A stretch of 64,000 nucleotides of DNA from contig CAYJGB010000010.1 in the NCBI GenBank assembly GCA_964369405.1, positions 1 to 64,000 of the forward strand, given 5' to 3'. Positions within the stretch are counted from its first letter, which is position 1. Each line of letters starts with the position of its first letter. The stretch is from CAYJFG01 sp964369405. GTDB lineage: Bacteria > Bacillota > Clostridia > Oscillospirales > Acutalibacteraceae. Shown here in pieces: positions 63,726 through 64,000 of the stretch. A program made the position numbers and the translations under genes. The notes below the pieces were generated by a model. The model had not been told where the DNA came from, did no database searches, and saw nothing but the letters and a program-made list of their open reading frames with translations.

Positions 63726-64000
63726 TCAGTTTCTTTCATATGTTTTTGATAACTTGTTTAACTTTTCAATATACTCTTTCTTAAAGTCATCTTTTTTCAT
63801 TCTCCACAGCCAATTACCACCTAAAGTTGATGGTATGTTCATTCTAGCTTCACTACTTAATCCTAATACATCTTGCATTTGAACTATAGCATAGTTACAT
63901 ACAGTTTCATAAACTGCTCTAATTACACCCCAGTTATAACCTTCTTCTTCACTTAATCTGCAATAGTTAATTATTTTATTTCGGTCGTGTTCACTAGCTT
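63726..64000 (-). CDS. malQ: Second 4-alpha-glucanotransferase (MalQ), C-terminal part only
   Basis: The reading frame from the right edge to the TGA at 63726-63728 encodes about 91 residues (EEEGYNWGVIRAVYETVCNY, IVQMQDVLGLSSEARMNIPS, GGNWLWRMKKDDF, LNKLSKTYERN). These match the end of MalQ and align closely with residues about 405-496 of the downstream fusion. The start lies beyond the window. It stands 251 bp upstream of the fusion on the same strand, so malQ is duplicated in tandem here. Unlike its neighbour it ends in a normal stop. Confidence 0.9.
   Translation of the reverse strand, partial: ASEHDRNKIINYCRLSEEEGYNWGVIRAVYETVCNYAIVQMQDVLGLSSEARMNIPSTLGGNWLWRMKKDDFKKEYIEKLNKLSKTYERN

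Noticed and set aside
1..64000. tRNA, rRNA and CRISPR arrays
   Set aside because: None was seen on reading both strands; small tRNA genes cannot be wholly excluded without a scan.

Overview
The window is AT-rich DNA from a Gram-positive, endospore-forming bacterium, most likely an anaerobic member of Clostridia (Lachnospirales/Eubacteriales-like). The main evidence is a small acid-soluble spore protein, a GerA/B/C germinant receptor operon, the dgt-dnaG-rpoD macromolecular synthesis cluster, the SRP RNA-dnaX-ybaB-recR cluster, DnaD/DnaC-type helicase loader genes, LCP-family wall ligases, TarI/TarJ/LicD wall-polymer enzymes and strong AAAGGAG ribosome binding sites. Coding density is high. 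No tRNA, rRNA or CRISPR was seen.

Layout. 1-3.8 kb (minus) is a phage tail-tip/lysis module: BppU-like baseplate protein, LamG-like protein, a small tail-associated protein, and an N-acetylmuramoyl-alanine amidase cut by the window edge. It abuts htrA, with no other tail genes upstream. 4-14.5 kb holds htrA and then plus-strand housekeeping genes: dnaD-like, dnaC-like, a membrane protein, rpmE, yigZ, dgt, dnaG, rpoD and a zincin. 14.5-23.1 kb is more accessory: an NlpC/P60 hydrolase behind two WalR-like boxes, a DUF6514-like protein, a LuxR-type regulator, a 979-residue DUF11/SdrD_B-like protein without a signal peptide, and an unknown coiled-coil/membrane pair. 23.3-28.7 kb carries fba, recR, ybaB, dnaX, the SRP RNA and glyA. 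28.9-29.8 kb is a PadR/DUF1700 pair.

30-38.3 kb (minus) is a cell-envelope cluster: M20 dipeptidase, DUF975, GT2, LicD, TarI and TarJ, followed by two tandem LCP ligases that share 433 identical bases. It reads as CDP-ribitol synthesis, transfer onto a glycopolymer, and LCP attachment to peptidoglycan. 38.5-44.5 kb holds yfbR, a YesN/YesM-type two-component system and an orphan sugar-binding lipoprotein. 44.8-47 kb has a PPK2-family kinase and a cation/proton antiporter interrupted by one in-frame TAA. 47-52.4 kb is the spore region: SASP with a structured leader, DUF4363/DUF421 and the gerA/B/C operon. 52.4-59.4 kb has ilvE, an RluA synthase, DUF1294, a GHL10-type hydrolase, mtaB, an HPr-like protein without the active histidine and an unknown lipoprotein. 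59.6-64 kb carries a MalQ-GlgP open fusion with a second malQ upstream.

The most notable non-coding signals are: (1) a family of 3'-end elements bounded by GGCTGTCGCA-type inverted repeats, two long (153 and 159 bp, with compensatory changes in an inner hairpin) and two short; (2) a retained Shine-Dalgarno and ATG inside the MalQ-GlgP fusion, suggesting a lost stop codon; (3) two WalR-type boxes 21 bp apart; (4) paired 14-mers at two distant loci; (5) a three-stem leader in front of the SASP gene. Where the first in-frame start lacked a ribosome binding site, a start supported by one was chosen. All assignments come from reading the sequence, not from database searches.
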